Assembly (NCBI RefSeq): GCF_001273845.1
Contig: NZ_JHBW01000087.1
Location: 1 to 64,000, forward strand
Direction: 5' to 3'
Origin: Leucobacter musarum subsp. musarum
GTDB lineage: Bacteria; Actinomycetota; Actinomycetes; Actinomycetales; Microbacteriaceae
Length of the DNA: 64,000 nt
Of this stretch, positions 18,172-26,307 are shown in pieces. Within the stretch, counting starts at the first letter, position 1. Each line of letters begins with the position of its first letter. The position numbers and the translations under genes were made by a program. The notes under the pieces are model-generated. The model was not told where the DNA came from. It did not search any database and saw only the letters and a list, made by a program, of their open reading frames with translations.

Positions 18172-19539
18172 ATGACTACCCAGATTCACGAGACTGCTGC
18201 CGAACGAGCGTTCGCGGAGCTCGACGCCTATCAGGCGCTCGAGGCCAAGCAGCAGCCGGTCTGGCCCGATCCCGATGCCGTCGCCTATGCGTCGCGTGAA
18301 CTGTCTGCACAGCCTCCGCTGGTCTTTGCCGGCGAAGCTGATCAGCTGCGCGAGCGCCTCGCCGCTGCGGCGCGCGGTGAAGCCTTCCTCTTGCAGGGTG
18401 GCGACTGCGCCGAAACGTTCGCCGCGGCGACGGCCGACAAGATCCGTGACCGCGTGAAGACGCTGCTGCAGATGGCGGTCGTGCTCACCTATGGCGCCTC
18501 GATGCCGGTGATCAAGGTCGGCCGCATGGCCGGTCAGTTCGCGAAGCCGCGATCGAGCAACGAGGAGACCCGTGAGGGTGTCACGCTTCCGGCCTACCGC
18601 GGCGATCTCGTGAACGGCTACGACTTCACGACTGACTCGCGCACTGCGGACCCGCAGCGACTGGTGCAGGGGTACCACGTCTCCGCGTCGACGCTGAACC
18701 TCATTCGCGCGTTCACGCAGGGGGGCTTCGCAGACCTGCGTCAGGTGCACGCCTGGAATCAGGGCTTCGTCTCGAACCCGGCGAACCAGCGCTACGAGTC
18801 CCTGGCCGCAGAGATCGACCGCGCACTCAAGTTCATGGCCGCGTGCGGTGTTGACAACGCAGCACTGACGCAGACCGAGTTCTATGTCAGCCACGAAGCG
18901 CTGCTGCTCGACTACGAGCGACCGCTGACGCGCGTCGACTCGCGCACGGGCAACCTCTACGACACCTCGGGGCACATGCTCTGGATCGGTGAGCGCACTC
19001 GTGACCTCGACGGCGCGCACGTCGAGTTCCTCTCGCACGTGCGCAACCCGATCGGTGTGAAGCTCGGCCCGACGGCGTCGGTTGACGATGCGTTGCGTCT
19101 CATCGACAAGCTCGATCCTGAGCGCGAGCCCGGCCGACTGACGTTCATCACGCGCATGGGCGCGGGCAAGATCCGCGACGTCCTTCCGGGTCTCCTGGCG
19201 GGCGTGCGTGACGCCGGTGCGACTCCGCTGTGGGTCACCGATCCGATGCACGGCAACGGCATGACGACGGCTACGGGCTACAAGACGCGCCGATTCGACG
19301 ACGTCATGGACGAGCTGCGTGGCTTCTTCGAGGCGCACCGCGAGGTCGGTACGTTCCCCGGCGGCATCCACATCGAGCTCACCGGTGACGATGTCACCGA
19401 GTGCCTCGGAGGTTCGGAGAACATCGACGAAGACACGCTTGCGACGCGGTACGAGTCGCTCTGCGACCCGCGCCTCAATCACATGCAGTCGCTCGAGCTC
19501 GCGTTCCAGGTGGCTGAGGAGCTCAAGAAGATCTCCTGA
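18172..19539 (+). CDS. aroG: class II 3-deoxy-7-phosphoheptulonate (DAHP) synthase
   Basis: 455-aa plant/mycobacterial-type DAHP synthase, the first enzyme of the shikimate pathway, condensing PEP and erythrose-4-phosphate. Diagnostic segments are LLQGGDCAETFA, GRMAGQFAKPRSS and LWVTDPMHGNGM, with Cys, His, Glu and Asp metal ligands spread along the barrel. ATG 18172 has GAGGGA upstream. The 164-bp gap before it contains TAGGCT near 18109 as a possible -10. No aromatic-rich leader peptide was found there, in contrast to trpB in this window. A hairpin terminator follows. Confidence 0.95.
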   Translation: MTTQIHETAAERAFAELDAYQALEAKQQPVWPDPDAVAYASRELSAQPPLVFAGEADQLRERLAAAARGEAFLLQGGDCAETFAAATADKIRDRVKTLLQMAVVLTYGASMPVIKVGRMAGQFAKPRSSNEETREGVTLPAYRGDLVNGYDFTTDSRTADPQRLVQGYHVSASTLNLIRAFTQGGFADLRQVHAWNQGFVSNPANQRYESLAAEIDRALKFMAACGVDNAALTQTEFYVSHEALLLDYERPLTRVDSRTGNLYDTSGHMLWIGERTRDLDGAHVEFLSHVRNPIGVKLGPTASVDDALRLIDKLDPEREPGRLTFITRMGAGKIRDVLPGLLAGVRDAGATPLWVTDPMHGNGMTTATGYKTRRFDDVMDELRGFFEAHREVGTFPGGIHIELTGDDVTECLGGSENIDEDTLATRYESLCDPRLNHMQSLELAFQVAEELKKIS

Positions 19540-19550
19540 TTCGCTCGCGA

Positions 19551-19589
19551 CGAACGCCCCGTGCACCGCCGAGGTGTGCGGGGCGTTCG
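19551..19589. terminator. terminator between aroG and pknL
   Basis: Arms 19551-19567 and 19573-19589 form a 17-bp stem with two G-T wobbles, starting CGAACGCCCC and ending GGGGCGTTCG. It lies 11 bp after the DAHP synthase stop, between convergent genes. A second short perfect hairpin follows at 19594-19612 (TTGAGTCT, CAG, AGACTCAA), closer to the kinase 3' end. Confidence 0.8.
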
Positions 19590-19619
19590 TGCGTTGAGTC
19601 TCAGAGACTCAAGCTGGAC

Positions 19620-21578
19620 CTACAGTGAGATCGTGCTGCGCACGCGAATCTCAGTGCCTGCCGCGACTTCGGTGCCGGCCGCCGGGTCGGTGCTGATGGC
19701 CTTGGCGAAGCTGCGCAGCGCATCAGGAACCAAGGTGCTCGGGGCGAAGCCCGCGTTGGTGAGTGCGTCCATCGCCTCTTGCAAGCCCATGCCTGACACG
19801 TCGGGAACGGGGAAGAGTTCGGGGCCGAGCGACACCTGCAATCCGACGGGATCGCCTGGGCGCACGGGGTCGGTCTGCGGAAGCAGGGCGATTACGGATC
19901 CCTTTTCAACGCTGTCGCTGTAAGCATCCTGCTGCAGGGACGCGTCGACTGTCAGCTTGCGGTCGGCGAGCGTCGCCGTTGCATCGGCGACGGACGCGCC
20001 AGAAACGTCGGGCAGGGTGCCCGCTGAGGTGATGAGGTCGACCACGCCCTGTTCGGGGTAGGTGTCGCCGAGAGCGTCGCCGTCGCTGCCGAGCGCAGCG
20101 AGCACCGTACCGGCTTCAGCGTCCGAGAAGCGCTGTTCCACGACGGAGCCAAAGGCGAACTGCGCCTGAGCGATCGCCGACTCGGCGTCGCTTTGGGGGA
20201 GCCCCACGAGTGTCGGTACCGGCAGCATTTGCGGCCCCGTCGACTGGCAGAGCTGCACCGCGGTGCCTCGATCGACGCGTGCGCCGGCCTGCGGATCGCT
20301 GCCTGCCGCACTGCCTGCCGGCACCTCGAGGCTCGGGCACTCGACGAGCGACACCACGAGATCGTGCTGTTCCAGTGCGGTTTGCGCGGCCGCGATCTCT
20401 TGCCCGGAGACATCGGGTACAGACACTTGTGATCCGGGACCCTGCCCGAACCACCATCCGATGCCTCCGGCAGCGACGACAAGCACTGCGGCGAGCAGCG
20501 CGATCCAACGGCCTCGGCGGCTGCGCGATCGGGCGTACCCAGCGGCACGATCAATGGAGGTGGCAGCTGCGGTGGTATTCGCCGGCGACTCTGTCGCGTC
20601 GATCTGCGGGGCGACCGTGGTGGCACCGGCGCCCGACGCCACCGCCCACTGCTGCTGAGGGTCGAGCACCGAGGTGGACGGCGTTGGGATTCCCTCGTCG
20701 GCCGCTCTGGGCAGTACCCGCGTCGATCCCAGGGGTGCGTCACGTACCTCACCATCGCGCAGGGCGGCGAGGGCGATGCCGGCGTTATCGGGTCGCGCGT
20801 CGGGCTCGCGCTGCGTCATCCAACGTACGAGGTCGTCCAGTTCCTCGGGAATCTCGGGGGTGACGAGCGACGGCAGGGGAACCTCGGAGTGCGCGTGCTG
20901 ATACGCGATCTGCATCGGCTGCTCGCCCGTGAACGGCTGAGCCCCGGTGAGCATTTCGTACAGCATGATGCCAAAGGCGTAGAGATCACTACGCGCGTCG
21001 GCGATCCCGCGCGTGACCAGTTCGGGGGAGAGATAGGCGATCGTGCCGAGGAGTGCCTGGCCGGTGGTCGTGTTGGCTGACACGGCGCGAGCGAGACCGA
21101 AATCACCGAGTTTGATCCGGCCGTCGTCAGCCAGCATGACATTCTCGGGCTTCAGATCGCGGTGCACAATGCCCGCTGCATGCGCCGCAGCGAGGCCCGA
21201 GAGCACCGCATCGCTGATCTCAATCGTCTGCTCGGTGGTGAGGCGGTGCTGCTGTTTGAGGAGGTCTCGGAGCGTAATGCTCGGTAGGTACTCCATCACG
21301 AGATAGGTGCGGCCGAGGTCGTGTCCCTGGTCAAAAACGTTGACCAGATTGGGGTGCGACAGGCGTGCGGCACTCCGTGCCTCCTGCTCAAAGCGACGCG
21401 TGAAATTGTCATCTTCGGCGAGATGCTCGTGCATGACTTTGACCGCGACGCGCCGCTCCAAACGGAGGTCGGTCGCCAGATACACCATGGCCATACCGCC
21501 CCGCGCAATGCGCGAGCGGATCGCATACCGATCGTCGAGCGTCTGCCCGATCAACGGGTCGGTGGGCACGGTAGTCAC
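19620..21578 (-). CDS. pknL: PknL-like Ser/Thr protein kinase with four PASTA domains
   Basis: 652-aa transmembrane Hanks-type kinase. The G-loop is ARGGMAMVY, the catalytic Lys is 47, HRDLKPEN lies at 139-146 and DFG at 159-161, followed by an activation segment with several Thr (ANTTTGQALLGT). A juxtamembrane linker runs to about 357, one helix spans about 358-377, and about four extracellular PASTA repeats of roughly 65 residues fill the C-terminus. Assignment to the PknL group rests on the divergent Rv2175c-like gene next door, as in Mycobacterium. The start GTG 21578 has TAGACT exactly six bases upstream, suggesting a leaderless mRNA. PASTA domains probably sense cell wall material. Confidence 0.9.
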   Translation of the reverse strand: MTTVPTDPLIGQTLDDRYAIRSRIARGGMAMVYLATDLRLERRVAVKVMHEHLAEDDNFTRRFEQEARSAARLSHPNLVNVFDQGHDLGRTYLVMEYLPSITLRDLLKQQHRLTTEQTIEISDAVLSGLAAAHAAGIVHRDLKPENVMLADDGRIKLGDFGLARAVSANTTTGQALLGTIAYLSPELVTRGIADARSDLYAFGIMLYEMLTGAQPFTGEQPMQIAYQHAHSEVPLPSLVTPEIPEELDDLVRWMTQREPDARPDNAGIALAALRDGEVRDAPLGSTRVLPRAADEGIPTPSTSVLDPQQQWAVASGAGATTVAPQIDATESPANTTAAATSIDRAAGYARSRSRRGRWIALLAAVLVVAAGGIGWWFGQGPGSQVSVPDVSGQEIAAAQTALEQHDLVVSLVECPSLEVPAGSAAGSDPQAGARVDRGTAVQLCQSTGPQMLPVPTLVGLPQSDAESAIAQAQFAFGSVVEQRFSDAEAGTVLAALGSDGDALGDTYPEQGVVDLITSAGTLPDVSGASVADATATLADRKLTVDASLQQDAYSDSVEKGSVIALLPQTDPVRPGDPVGLQVSLGPELFPVPDVSGMGLQEAMDALTNAGFAPSTLVPDALRSFAKAISTDPAAGTEVAAGTEIRVRSTISL

Positions 21579-21672
21579 CCGTCGAGTCTACGGAAGTCTG
21601 ATGCGACGAATCATGACGCGCGCCGGAGTCGCGCGGATTGCGCGAGATGCGAGGCGCTGGCACAGTAGAACC

Positions 21673-22038
21673 GTGGTAGACAACACCTCTTCTGATCGCA
21701 GCCCGCTGACGACCGCGCCCATGCTCGGCATCGCCGACCTGGTCGACCGTCTCGGCGTCACGCCGGGTCGACTCCATCGCCTGATCGAGGAGCACTACCT
21801 CGCGTCCGTGCGCATCGACGGGGTCATGCGCGTACCCGCAGAATTTCTGCAGGGCGACGAACCGCTGCCGCCGCTGCGCGGCACGCTGCTCGTGCTACAC
21901 GACGCGGGCTTCTCGGAAGAAGAAGCGGTGATCTGGCTGCTCGCGGAGAATGCGGAGTTGGGCGAGCGTCCGGTCGATTCGCTGCAGGCGGGGCGTAAGA
22001 GCGCCGTGCGGCGCGCCACGCAGTCGCTCGCGTTCTAA
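21673..22038 (+). CDS. Rv2175c-like DNA-binding protein (PknL substrate family)
   Basis: 121-aa protein with a predicted winged helix at about residues 18-55 (GIADLVDRLGVTPGRLHRLI) and a conserved C-terminal helical part ending SLQAGRKSAVRRATQSLAF. It resembles mycobacterial Rv2175c, a DNA-binding protein encoded beside pknL and phosphorylated by it on an N-terminal Thr. The N-terminus here (VDNTSSDRSPLTTAP) is rich in Thr/Ser and could be the phosphorylated part. GTG 21673 is chosen because upstream open frame lies antisense to pknL. Target genes are unknown. Confidence 0.82.
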   Translation: MVDNTSSDRSPLTTAPMLGIADLVDRLGVTPGRLHRLIEEHYLASVRIDGVMRVPAEFLQGDEPLPPLRGTLLVLHDAGFSEEEAVIWLLAENAELGERPVDSLQAGRKSAVRRATQSLAF

Positions 22039-22066
22039 CGCGACGACCTGACGTCGGTCGCCCGCC

Positions 22067-23167
22067 TCAGAACTCGCGTCGGGCGGCGCGATCCGCGAGG
22101 CGCGCGAGTGCATCGCTTGCATCCCGACGCACAGGAGCACCGGCGAGTGAGCCGAGCGCGCGCTCGACATTTCGACTGATCATCTCTTCGACGCGATCGA
22201 CCGCACCGCTTTCGCGAATCGTGCGCTGCAGGATCGCGACCTGCTCCGCATCGAGATCGTTGCCGAGCAGATCATCGAAAATGCGGCGCTGCGTCGTCGG
22301 CAGGTGGTGCCGGGCCAACGTCACCAGAACCGTGCGTTTGCCTTCGATCAGGTCGTCGCCGGTGGGCTTGCCGGTGACCGCGGCATCACCGAACACCCCG
22401 AGCAGATCATCACGCAGTTGAAACGCGACGCCGATCGGAAGCCCGAAGTCTCGCATCGCCTGTTCATGCGATTCGTCGGCGCCAGCGAGTGAGGCTCCGA
22501 TCAGCAGCGGCGCCTCGACGCTGTACTTTGCCGACTTGTAGACGAGCACCCGGGTTGACCGCTCCAATTGCAGGTCGTGCTCGGCGAACTCGGGCTGCTG
22601 CTCTTCGAGTAAATCGAGATACTGGCCGATCGCGACCTCGCTGCGCATCCGATTGAAGTGCTCGCGTGCGCGAATCGCGGCCGCTGCAGTCGCTGCATGA
22701 GTGCAGGCTGAGTGCATCAGCTCGTCGGCCCACGACTGGAGGAGGTCGCCGAGCAGAATCGCCCCGGCGATACCGAAATGCTCGGAGGCGCCCGACCAGT
22801 TCGCGGCGGCGTGCCGCTCGGCGAACGCGCGATGCACCGCGGGGCGCCCGCGTCGCGTATCGGAGCGATCGATGATGTCATCGTGAATCAGCGCAGCCGC
22901 ATGGAAGAGTTCGAGCGCGCACGCGGCGTCGAGTACGCCGGAGAACGCACCATCGACATCGCCGGAGATGTCGAGTTCGCGCACGGAGCGGTAACCGAGC
23001 GCAGCGAATTGCGCACGAAATCGCTTGCCGCCGCTCAGGAAGCGTTCCGCCGAGTCGAGGAGCGGGCTTGCATCGTCACCGAGCGGCGCCAGATCTTCGC
23101 GATGCCGAGCCAGAAAGTCAGTGATGCGCTCCTGGACGAGGGCTGCGAGTCGGGTCGTTTCTTCCAC
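22067..23167 (-). CDS. polyprenyl diphosphate synthase (IdsA-like)
   Basis: 366-aa trans-prenyltransferase that chains isopentenyl units. The first Asp-rich motif is DDIID (residues 96-100) and the second region is QLRDDLLGVFGD (about 250-261). Residues 91 and 92 just before the first motif are both Ala, rather than the bulky aromatic residues that stop at C15, which suggests a C20 or longer product such as geranylgeranyl diphosphate. The start GTG 23167 is preceded by TAGGCT at exactly six bases. The pknL, Rv2175c and idsA neighbourhood is also found in mycobacteria. It converges on the Rv2175c-like gene. Confidence 0.9.
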   Translation of the reverse strand: MEETTRLAALVQERITDFLARHREDLAPLGDDASPLLDSAERFLSGGKRFRAQFAALGYRSVRELDISGDVDGAFSGVLDAACALELFHAAALIHDDIIDRSDTRRGRPAVHRAFAERHAAANWSGASEHFGIAGAILLGDLLQSWADELMHSACTHAATAAAAIRAREHFNRMRSEVAIGQYLDLLEEQQPEFAEHDLQLERSTRVLVYKSAKYSVEAPLLIGASLAGADESHEQAMRDFGLPIGVAFQLRDDLLGVFGDAAVTGKPTGDDLIEGKRTVLVTLARHHLPTTQRRIFDDLLGNDLDAEQVAILQRTIRESGAVDRVEEMISRNVERALGSLAGAPVRRDASDALARLADRAARREF

Positions 23168-23240
23168 GCGCCTAGCCTACTCACGGCTGGGAGTCGTAGA
23201 CTGACGGGTACCAAGTTTTCACCGAGCCGGGAGGGTCGTC

Positions 23241-23627
23241 ATGGCGCTGTCAGAACACGAACAGCGGTTGCTTGACGAGATGGAGCGCGGCTTCTATCAG
23301 AGCGAAGCCGACGTCATGCAGGCGGGATCATCAGAGCATCGCCGGTTGAACTACCGCTCGCTCGTGCTCGGCATCGTCGTGGTGATCATCGGTATCGGCG
23401 TACTCATCGGAGGCGTCGCAGTGCAGCAGTTGTGGCTGGGTCTCATCGGTTTCGCTGTCATGCTGGGCGGCGTCATGCTCATGTTGTCGCGACGGTCCAC
23501 GGACACGCTGACCGTCGAAGACATCACGTCGACCCCGTCCGGCGGCGGTTCGAGCAAGGCTGCGCGTGAGTCTTTCAGCGAGCGCATGGAGCGCCGCTGG
23601 GACCAGCGCATGGAGGGCGAACGCTGA
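23241..23627 (+). CDS. DUF3040 small membrane protein
   Basis: 128-aa protein of the actinobacterial DUF3040 family. The N-terminus MALSEHEQRLLDEMERGFYQ is typical; two adjacent hydrophobic helices follow (LVLGIVVVIIGIGVLIGG and LWLGLIGFAVMLGGVMLML), then a basic, Arg-rich cytoplasmic tail. Such genes commonly sit just upstream of mraZ, as here. Function is unknown. The last codons and stop fall within the first copy of an 83-bp tandem repeat. TAGACT near 23202 may be its -10 element. Confidence 0.88.
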   Translation: MALSEHEQRLLDEMERGFYQSEADVMQAGSSEHRRLNYRSLVLGIVVVIIGIGVLIGGVAVQQLWLGLIGFAVMLGGVMLMLSRRSTDTLTVEDITSTPSGGGSSKAARESFSERMERRWDQRMEGER

Positions 23628-23795
23628 TCAGAAACGCATCGCGTTTCTGAACCGCGTTCGGCGGCGCTACAGCGCCGGCCCACGGAGTGGAGCGCGGGGT
23701 GGAACGCTGATCAGAAACGCATCGCGTTTCTGGACCGCGTTCGGCGGCGCTATAGCGCCGGCCCACGGAGCGCAGCGCGGGGTGGAACGCTGATC
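23619..23795. repeat. 83-bp tandem repeat, two full copies plus 11 bp
   Basis: Copy 1 is 23619-23701, copy 2 is 23702-23784, and an 11-bp partial third (GAACGCTGATC) follows at 23785-23795. The copies differ at only a few positions. Each carries two palindromes: CAGAAACGC, ATC, GCGTTTCTG, and GGCGCT with AGCGCC. Copy 1 begins inside the 3' end of the DUF3040 gene and includes its stop codon. This looks like a duplicated palindromic intergenic element rather than a coding region. Confidence 0.9.
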
Positions 23796-23828
23796 GATGC
23801 GCCGTAGGCGCGCGTGATTGCACCGTGA

Positions 23829-23861
23829 ACGGGTGTCGGACTGAGTCCGGCGCCCGTTTTG
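23829..23861 (+). terminator. terminator downstream of the DUF3040 gene and repeats
   Basis: Arms 23829-23840 and 23846-23857 form a 12-bp stem with two G-T wobbles, loop CTGAG, followed by TTTT. It would end transcripts from the DUF3040 gene before the division cluster. Confidence 0.7.
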
Positions 23862-24175
23862 TGTTTCCGGGGTGACCACTCGCGCACACTCGCACTCCCT
23901 CGGCCTGAGTGCAGGCATCTCACTGCCATCGGGTGCGTGCAGTCGTGCCCCCGGTGGCTGGGATGCGCCGTCTGAGGCTGGGGTACACCGTCTGATTCTG
24001 CATCGGCGGCGGAACTCCCTCCACTTTGCTCCCCAGCGTCGCTCGGCGGTGCGATCTTCGGAGATATGACGCGGAGTCTCGGCGATATTTGGCGACTGCG
24101 CGGGCAGTTGCGGGCCCGGTCGCGCGCGTCTTTCAGGGGCATGCATCGGCGAATTTTCGCGAATTCGGGAATAAA
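23862..24175. other. non-coding stretch before mraZ operator
   Basis: Over 300 bp with no convincing gene on either strand. Open frames here are short or antisense and lack a plausible start or family features. The region probably holds distal promoter elements for the division cluster; nothing specific was recognised until the GTGGAG boxes begin at 24176. Confidence 0.6.
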
Positions 24176-24242
24176 GTGGAGCCAATCTCGCAACTGGTGG
24201 AGGAAAGTGGAGTAAACTGGGAACTAGAACGAGACGGTGGAG
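24176..24242 (+). promoter_or_regulatory. MraZ-type operator: period-10 GTGGAG repeats
   Basis: GTGGAG occurs at 24176, 24197, 24207 and 24237, with the related CTGGGA at 24217. The core 24196-24225 reads as three consecutive decamers, and the last box falls 30 bp on. This matches the direct-repeat operator that MraZ binds upstream of its own gene in other bacteria. TAAACT at 24213-24218, inside the array, is a candidate -10, so MraZ binding would block initiation of the whole division cluster. Confidence 0.8.
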
Positions 24243-24251
24243 GGAGGGCCC

Positions 24252-24683
24252 ATGCTTCTGGGAACCTTCACGCCGCGCCTGGACGATAAAGGCCGGTTGA
24301 TCCTGCCGGCGAAGTTTCGGGATGAATTCGCGGATGGGCTCGTCATTACTCGCGGTCAAGAGCGCAGCCTCTATGTGTTCAGCGAAACCGAGTTCCAGGT
24401 GCTGCACGATCAGGTCCGCTCGGCTCCGCTCGCCTCCAAACAGGCACGCGACTACCTGCGCGTGTTTCTCTCGGGGGCGCACCCCGAGACGCCGGATAAG
24501 CAGAGCCGCGTCACGATCCCGCAGAATCTGCGCACCTACGCCGGGCTCGACCGTGACGTCGCGGTCATCGGTGCCGGCACGCGCGCTGAGATCTGGGATC
24601 TCGACGCCTGGCAGACCTACTTGGCGGCGCAGGAAGCGTCGTTCTCCGAAATTGAGGAGGAGGTGATCCCGGGGCTGTTCTAG
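24252..24683 (+). CDS. mraZ: transcriptional regulator MraZ
   Basis: 143-aa AbrB-like protein with two swapped-hairpin repeats: [17 protein letters not shown] near residue 10 and [17 protein letters not shown] near residue 85. It represses its own division/cell wall operon. ATG 24252 is chosen with GGAGGGAGG directly upstream; a GTG 15 bp further upstream lies within the operator array. It is the first gene of the dcw cluster and is followed 11 bp later by rsmH. Confidence 0.95.
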   Translation: MLLGTFTPRLDDKGRLILPAKFRDEFADGLVITRGQERSLYVFSETEFQVLHDQVRSAPLASKQARDYLRVFLSGAHPETPDKQSRVTIPQNLRTYAGLDRDVAVIGAGTRAEIWDLDAWQTYLAAQEASFSEIEEEVIPGLF

Positions 24684-24694
24684 CCCGGAATCCC

Positions 24695-25678
24695 ATGACG
24701 CACGACATCTCACGCGATCCGAGCGAGCTGCACACGCCAGTGCTCCTCGACCGCTGCATCGAACTCCTCGCTCCGGTCGCAACGACTGCCGGGAGTGCCG
24801 ACGGGCCGGTTATCGTCGACGCAACGCTCGGCATGGGCGGGCACACGGAAGCTCTGCTCGAGCGCTTTTCGAACCTCACGGTGATCGGCCTCGACCGTGA
24901 CACCGAAGCGCTCGCGCTGGCCGGAAAACGACTGGAGCGCTTCGGTGCCCGCGCAATCCGCGTGCACGCCGTATACGACGACATCGCGCGGGCGGTACAC
25001 GACAGCGGCTTCGACCGGATCGACGGCGTGCTGTTCGATCTCGGCGTGTCGTCGCTGCAGCTCGATGAGGCCGATCGCGGTTTTGCCTATGCGCAGGACG
25101 CGCCGCTCGACATGCGCATGGACCAGAGCCGTGGCGAGACCGCCGCCGATGTCCTCGCACAAGCGCCTGAGGGGCGACTCCGCGCGATCTTCGAACGCTA
25201 CGGCGAGGAGCCGCTGGCGGGGCGGTACGCGCGAGCCATTGTCGCTGCCCGCGCACTCGCGCCGATCACGCGCAGCGGGGAGCTCGTCGACGTGCTGCAG
25301 GAGGCCACCCCCGCAGCCGTGCGCGACCAGCGGCATCCCGCCAAGCGCGTGTTCCAGGCGCTGCGCATCGAGGTCAACGCAGAGCTGGCCGTGCTGGAGC
25401 GCGCGATACCCGCAGCACTGAACCTCCTGGCCGTCGACGGTCGTGCCGTCATCATGTCGTACCAATCGCTCGAAGACCGGTTCGTCAAGCGCGAGCTGTC
25501 GCGCCGGTCGACGTCGACCGCTCCCGCCGGGCTTCCGGTGGAACTGCCCGAGCACCGCCCCGAGTTCCGTCTGCTCACTCGAGGCGCGGAACTTGCAGAC
25601 GATGCAGAACGGGCCCGCAATCCGCGGGCCATCCCGGTCCGGCTTCGCGCCGCCGAACGAGTGAGGGACGTGCGATGA
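24695..25678 (+). CDS. rsmH: 16S rRNA (cytosine-1402 N4) methyltransferase RsmH
   Basis: 327-aa SAM-dependent methyltransferase modifying 16S rRNA C1402. Signatures are HTPVLLDRCIELLAP, IVDATLGMGGHTEALL (SAM site), FDLGVSSLQLDEADRGF and HPAKRVFQALRIEVN. It lies in the standard position after mraZ. The stop overlaps ftsL by 4 bp. The N-terminal segment contains a short extra insertion (VATTAGSADGP) relative to compact homologues. Confidence 0.95.
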   Translation: MTHDISRDPSELHTPVLLDRCIELLAPVATTAGSADGPVIVDATLGMGGHTEALLERFSNLTVIGLDRDTEALALAGKRLERFGARAIRVHAVYDDIARAVHDSGFDRIDGVLFDLGVSSLQLDEADRGFAYAQDAPLDMRMDQSRGETAADVLAQAPEGRLRAIFERYGEEPLAGRYARAIVAARALAPITRSGELVDVLQEATPAAVRDQRHPAKRVFQALRIEVNAELAVLERAIPAALNLLAVDGRAVIMSYQSLEDRFVKRELSRRSTSTAPAGLPVELPEHRPEFRLLTRGAELADDAERARNPRAIPVRLRAAERVRDVR

Positions 25679-26271
25679 GCGCAACGCTTCCGGTCAACTT
25701 TGACTCCGCCGCGCTGCGGCTCGGTGCGCCGGCTCAGGCGCCGACGACAACGCCGGGGGAGCGCCATCTGCGGCCGGTCTCGGTGCCGTCAGCGGTACCC
25801 CGCCCGCGCCGCAGTCCGCTTGCCATCGCGCTCGCGGGAGTCGGCATCATCCTCGCCATCTTCGCCACGCAGCTCGGCCTCAGCATCGCGATTTCACAGG
25901 GCGCCTACGAGACGCGCGCGCTCGAAACCGAGCAGCGCGACCTGGGCCGCGTGGAGCGTGTGCTGTCACAGAACGTCGACAAGCTGGCCTCCCCGCAGAA
26001 CCTCGCGGAGAACGCTGCCGCCCTCGGAATGGTGCAGAACACGCGCCCCGCAACGCTGCGTCTGAGCGACGGCGCGGTGCTGGGTGCGCTTGATTCCGAG
26101 ACGACCGAAGCCAGTGGCAACCTGATTCCGAACTCGACACTCGAGAACATGCCGGTCGTCGACGCTGCGGGATTGCTGGTGCCTCGCGGACAGGCCGCGG
26201 GCGCTCAGTCGGAAACCATGGATCCGCCGGTACGGTTGTCGGGAAAGCTTCCGGCTCCCGACACCCACTAG
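25675..26271 (+). CDS. ftsL: FtsL-like cell division protein
   Basis: 198-aa bitopic protein between rsmH and ftsI, the usual place of ftsL. A disordered Pro-rich cytoplasmic part runs to about residue 42; one membrane helix follows (LAIALAGVGIILAIFATQLG), then a short coiled coil (residues about 75-105, TRALETEQRDLGRVERVL) and a LASPQNLAENAAALGMV segment typical of FtsL. Sequence conservation is weak in this family, so the assignment leans on position and topology. It overlaps rsmH by 4 bp and is 36 bp from ftsI. Confidence 0.85.
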   Translation: MSATLPVNFDSAALRLGAPAQAPTTTPGERHLRPVSVPSAVPRPRRSPLAIALAGVGIILAIFATQLGLSIAISQGAYETRALETEQRDLGRVERVLSQNVDKLASPQNLAENAAALGMVQNTRPATLRLSDGAVLGALDSETTEASGNLIPNSTLENMPVVDAAGLLVPRGQAAGAQSETMDPPVRLSGKLPAPDTH

Positions 26272-26307
26272 CGCGTCCCGTCGGCGGCCGAGAGGGAGAG
26301 GTACGGC

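Noticed and set aside
22036-22070. Terminator between the Rv2175c-like gene and idsA
   Set aside because: Only a short imperfect stem (CGACC/GGTCG) is present; too weak to call.
23619-23795. CRISPR array
   Set aside because: Only two copies, directly adjacent without unique spacers, and no cas genes in the window.
23667-24782. 371-codon antisense frame across the repeats and mraZ
   Set aside because: Runs through the tandem repeat, operator and mraZ coding region, has Arg/Pro/Ser-rich composition and no recognisable domain.
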